64,000 nt of DNA, from positions 473,433 to 537,432 of the forward strand of contig CM030725.1 of the NCBI GenBank assembly GCA_018127085.1, given 5' to 3'. Within the stretch, counting starts at the first letter, position 1. Each line of letters begins with the position of its first letter. The notes beneath the pieces were generated by a model. That model saw only the letters and a list, made by a program, of their open reading frames with translations. It was not told the DNA's origin and did no database searches. The DNA comes from Pneumocystis sp. 'macacae'. Lineage: Eukaryota; Ascomycota; Pneumocystomycetes; Pneumocystales; Pneumocystaceae. The translations under genes and the position numbers were made by a program. Shown here one piece after another: positions 60,161 to 64,000 of this stretch.

Positions 60161-63100
60161 TCAAGGAATAATGCGTCGATGTTTGCACGGGATTTGCGTT
60201 GATTTCGACTCGATTTTGAGGCGGAAAGGATAGAATAAACGGTTTTTTCCTGCATGTCAAGGGTGAGCAGGAAGAAGGCGGGGAGAGGTGTGCACCAGGC
60301 AACGAGATGAGTGTGTGCACGAAGTAGAGGTGGGTGTGCACAGCAGATGGGATAGGTGGAGGTGTGCACGGTGCTGATAAAGTAGTGAGCAAGAGGTGGT
60401 GGAGCTGAGTAACAGAGCAAAAAAATAAAACAAAAGAACTAGAAGTAGACGTTAGATTTAGCTTAGAATTAAGAGTAAATAAAGAATAAAAAGTTTTTTT
60501 GTAAACCAAAAATCAAGAGTTAGGCAGAGTTGGAGGTGGTGGGTGAGTAAAGGATAAAATATAAAAAGATAAAAAGTAGAAGTGGGTGTTAGACTGAAAT
60601 GAGTTTAGAAGTAGGTTTAGGTTAGAATTAAAAAGAGATGAAGGGTAGAAATAATTTTTTTGTAAACTAAGAGCAAGAAAGTTAGAGGTTGAGATAAAAT
60701 AGACAAGAAAACAGGAAGCACAGGAAATAAGGAGTAGGGGGAAGGATTAGATTGAATTGCGTTTAAAAGTAGATTTAGATTAGAGTTAGAAGGAGAAAGA
60801 ATGGAATAATTTTTTTTTTGTAAATAAAAAATGAAGAACAAGGTAGGAAGTAGGAGAGGGTCTCAAGAGATAGCAAGGTATGAGGTGTGCACCAAATATA
60901 GCGAGGTGGGTGTGCACCAAGCAATGAGGGGGTGTCTACGACGTAAGATGGGGGAGGGTGGGGGAGGTTGGATGTGAAAAAAGTGTGTACCGAGGAGATG
61001 AGAGTGTGCACCAAGCAGTTAGTGGGAGGTAGGGAGGTGAGGAGGGGTAGGAGAGGGGGAGAAGTGGGGGTACAAGTGCGTGTGCACCGTAGATAAGGTA
61101 GGGTGTGCAGTATTGTAGATAAGGTGAGGTGGGGTGGGTGGTGGAGATAAGAAGTGATGGGGTAAAAAACAAGAGTACAAAAGAAGTAGAAGCAGAATTA
61201 GATTTAGATTAGAATTAGGTTAGAATTGAATTATTTCTGAGATAAAAGAAAATAGAATTTTTTTGTAAACAAAAAATCAAAAGTTAAACAGAGTTGGAGA
61301 TACTAGGTGAGTGAAGGGTAAAAATGAAAAAGATAAGAAGTAGAAGTAGATATTAAATTGGACTTGGATTTAGGTTAGAATTAAAGAGAAATGAAAAATA
61401 AAAATAATTTTTTGTAAACCAGAAGTAGGAAAATTGCAAAGATTGAAATAAGGTAGAGAAGAAAATAGGAACCATAAAAAATAAAGAGGAGATGCAAAAA
61501 TTAAATTTAAATAAGCTTAAAAGTGGGTTTAGATTAAAGTTAGAGGGGAGTAAAGAATAAAGTATTTTTTGTAAATGAAGAGCAAATGACGAGTAGATGG
61601 GCAGAAGTTAGTGGAAGGTAGTGAGGTAAATGGTGTGCACCAAGCAACAAGGTAGGTGTGTACGAGATAGCGAGGTAGGAGGTGCGTGCATGAAGTAGCG
61701 AGGTGGGGTGAGGGGGGGTCGGATGTGAAAAAAATGTGTACCGAGCAGATGAAGTGATGTGCACCAGGAGTAGGGGGAGGTGGGGGGTAGGGGAGGTGAG
61801 GTAGAGGGGTATAAGTGCGTGTGCGCGGTGCTGATAAGGTGAGGTGTGCACTCTGCTGAGATAAGGGGAGGTGGATGAGGTGGAGGTAGAGGTAGAGATG
61901 GAGAGTAGGAGTAACAGGATAGAGGTAGAAGCAGAAGTAGATTAGCATTAGACTAGTTTTAAAAGTAGATTAAGAATAAAAAGAGTTTTTTTGTAAACCA
62001 AAAATCAAGAGTTAGGTAGAGTTGGAGGTGGTGGGTGAGTAAAGGATAAAATATAAAAAGATAAAAAGTAGAAGTGGGCATTAGATTAGATTTAAATTTG
62101 TGTCAGATTTAGGTTGTATTTAAGAAGTAAAGAATAAAAAGTTTTTTTGTAAATGAAGAATTGGGTAAGAATTAACAAAAGTAAAAATAAGGTGATGGAT
62201 AAAACAAGAAACATAAAAAATAAAAAGTAAAAGTAAAAATTAGATTAGAACGAGTTTAGAAGTGGATTTGGATTAGAGTTAGAGGGGAGTAAAAAATAAA
62301 ATATTTTTTGTAAATCAAAGATGAACAAGAAATCGGGTGGGAGTAGATGAGGAAGTCTACGAGAGGGAAGGTGTGCACCAAGCAACGAGATGAGTGTGTG
62401 CACCAGGTAAGAGGAGGTAGGGTGAGGAGGGGGGGTTGGATGTGAAAAAAGTGTGTACGGTGCAAATAAGATGATGTGCACCAAGCAGCTAGTAGGGGAG
62501 GCTGAGATGGAGGTAGGAGAGAGGGGGTACAAGTGAGTGTGCGCGGTGCTGATAAGGGGAGGGTGTTCGGTGTGCTGATAAGGGGAGGTGGAGGTGAGAG
62601 TAGAGGTGGAGAGTAGGAGTAACAAGATAGAAGAAGTAGAAGTAGAAGTAGAAATTAGATTAGTTCTAAAAATAGATTAAGAATAAAAAGAGTTTTTTTG
62701 TAAACCAAAAATAAGAAAATTGGTGGAAGGTAGAGTTAGAGGTGGTGGATGGAAGATAAAAATACAAGTAGGAATGAGTGAATATTAGATTAGACTTGGA
62801 TTTGAATTAGAATTAAAGAGAAATGAAAAATAAAAATAATTTTTTGTAAATCAAGACTAGGAGAGTTGGAAGGTGTAGATAAGGTAAATAAGAAAATAAG
62901 AACAGCAGGAGATAAGGGGTAGAAGTAAAAATTGGATTGAAATTGAGGATAGAATTGGAATAGACTTAAGGAGAGATGAAAAATAAAATAATTTTTTTTT
63001 TGTAAATTAAGGATGAATAAGAAATGAGGTGAGTAGGAGAGGGTCTACAGGAGGCAGCGAGGTGAGTGTGTGCGCCAAGCAGCAAGGTATGAGGTGTGCA

Positions 63101-64000
63101 CCAAGCAGCAAGGTAGGAGGTGTGTGCACGAAGTAGCGAGGTAGAGATGAGGAGGGGAGGTTGGATGTGAAAAAAATGTGTACCGAGGAAATAAGATGGT
63201 GTGCACGAAGCAGCTAGGAGGGGGAGGTAGGAGAGGTGGGAAGGGGTAGAAGTGGGGTAGAAGTGCGTGTGCACCGTGATGATAAGGTAGGGTGTTCGGT
63301 GTGTTGATAAGAGGAGGTGGGGGTGAGAGTAGAGGTGAGATTAGAAGTGGTGGGATAAAAAACAAGAGTACAAAAGTAGAAGTAGAAGTAGAATTGGATT
63401 GAGATTAGCTTTAAGAGTAGAGTAAAAATAAAAAGAATTTTTTTGTAGACCAAAAATCAAGACTTGATAAATAAAATTTAGAGGTGACGAGTGAAGGGTA
63501 AAATATAAAAAAGATAAGAAGTAGAAGTGGATGTTAGATTAGATTTGGATTTGTGTCAGATTTAGGTTGTATTTAAGAAGTAAAGAATAAAAAGAATTTT
63601 TTGTAAACCAGAAGTAGAAAAGTTGCAAAGGTTGAGATAAGGTAGATAAGAAAACAGGAAGCATAAGAAATAAAGAGGAGATGCAAAAATTAAATTAAAA
63701 CGAGTTTAAAAGTGAGTTTAGATTAGAGTTAGAGTTAGAGGAAGAAAGAAGGAAATAATTTTTTTTTTTGTAAATCAAAGGTGAATAAGAATAAGGTGGG
63801 GAGTAGCAGAGGGTCTACAGGAGGTAGCGAGTGAGCGTGTGCACCAAGCAACGATGTGAGTGTGTGCACCAGGTAAGAGGAGGTAGGGGGTGAGGTAGGA
63901 AAGGAGGTGTGCGGTAGAGATAGGGTGGGAAGAAGGGGTGCACCAAGCAGCTAGTAGGAGGAGGTAGGGGAGGGGAGGGAGAGGGGGGGGGGGGTGCAAG
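60160..64000. repeat. Subtelomeric satellite with units of about 0.71-0.76 kb
   Basis: Recurring landmarks define units of about 0.7-0.76 kb. GGATGTGAAAAAA occurs at 60970, 61721, 62438 and 63163. TTTTTTTGTAAACC (or a close variant) followed by AAAAATCAA-like sequence has its GTAAAC-type core at about 60501, 61265, 61993, 62700 and 63445. Each unit also has further poly-T/GTAAA boxes, GA-rich stretches such as GAAGTAGAAGTAGAAG, and a GC-rich part with several GTGTGCACC motifs. The + strand is strongly purine-rich throughout. The proline-, serine- and histidine-rich frames on the minus strand are products of this composition. The array runs to the window end, which finishes in a G12-type run. 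It is telomere-associated repeat DNA by position and structure. Confidence 0.82.

Noticed and set aside
59958..63999. Long minus-strand frames rich in Pro, Ser, His and Leu (up to about 180 codons)
   Set aside because: They recur with the satellite unit, overlap one another in several frames and only mirror the purine-rich + strand; no domain or plausible start and splice structure was seen.

Overview
The window comes from a Pneumocystis genome (an ascomycete lung fungus of the Taphrinomycotina); I do not assign a species. Three things point there: very AT-rich DNA whose genes are cut by many introns of about 40-50 bp, a core gene set with fission-yeast-like relatives, and a run of large Cys/Lys-rich major surface glycoprotein (MSG) genes, two of which start with the MARAVKRR junction element typical of Pneumocystis MSG genes.

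Core region (1 to about 26.4 kb): twelve closely packed housekeeping genes on both strands. In order: CUS2/Tat-SF1 splicing factor (-, cut by the window edge), TRM8 tRNA m7G methyltransferase (+), an Mdm1-type PXA-RGS-PX sorting nexin (+), an unassigned conserved fungal protein preceded by a cluster of RFX-type X-boxes (+), SEC13 (+), RRP1/Nop52 (+), SEC26 beta-COP (-), mago nashi (+), a Clr4/Su(var)3-9 H3K9 methyltransferase (+), tubulin cofactor E (+), OLA1/YchF ATPase (+) and VPS41 (-). Most are visible only as exon pieces; the spans given here were joined by eye from GT...AG junctions and protein family similarity.

Subtelomeric region (about 26.4 to 59.7 kb): every gene is on the + strand, pointing to the right end, and all belong to the MSG superfamily. 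Four proximal genes (27283-30450, 36690-39973, 45553-47582, 49104-52355) each have a separate signal-peptide exon and one or more introns, so they look independently expressed. Two decayed MSG copies (about 31.2-34.07 kb and 41.54-44.9 kb) lie between them. The two most distal genes (53410-56406, 56741-59737) have no intron and no signal exon and begin at the conserved junction element. They look like silent donors that would be expressed only after recombination into an expression site, which is not in this window.

Distal region (59.74-64.0 kb): no credible genes. A GC-rich stretch with repeated TACCCCGCATT units leads into a satellite of about 0.71-0.76 kb units, strongly purine-rich on the + strand and studded with GTGTGCACC motifs. 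This is telomere-associated sequence; no terminal TTAGGG array is reached.

Taken together, the window crosses from a conserved chromosome arm into an antigen-variation zone. GC content and apparent recombinational activity rise towards the telomere. Notable items are an 18-C tract inside one MSG reading frame, a frame break between signal exon and body in another, a GC-rich mosaic patch in the most distal MSG, and the X-box cluster.
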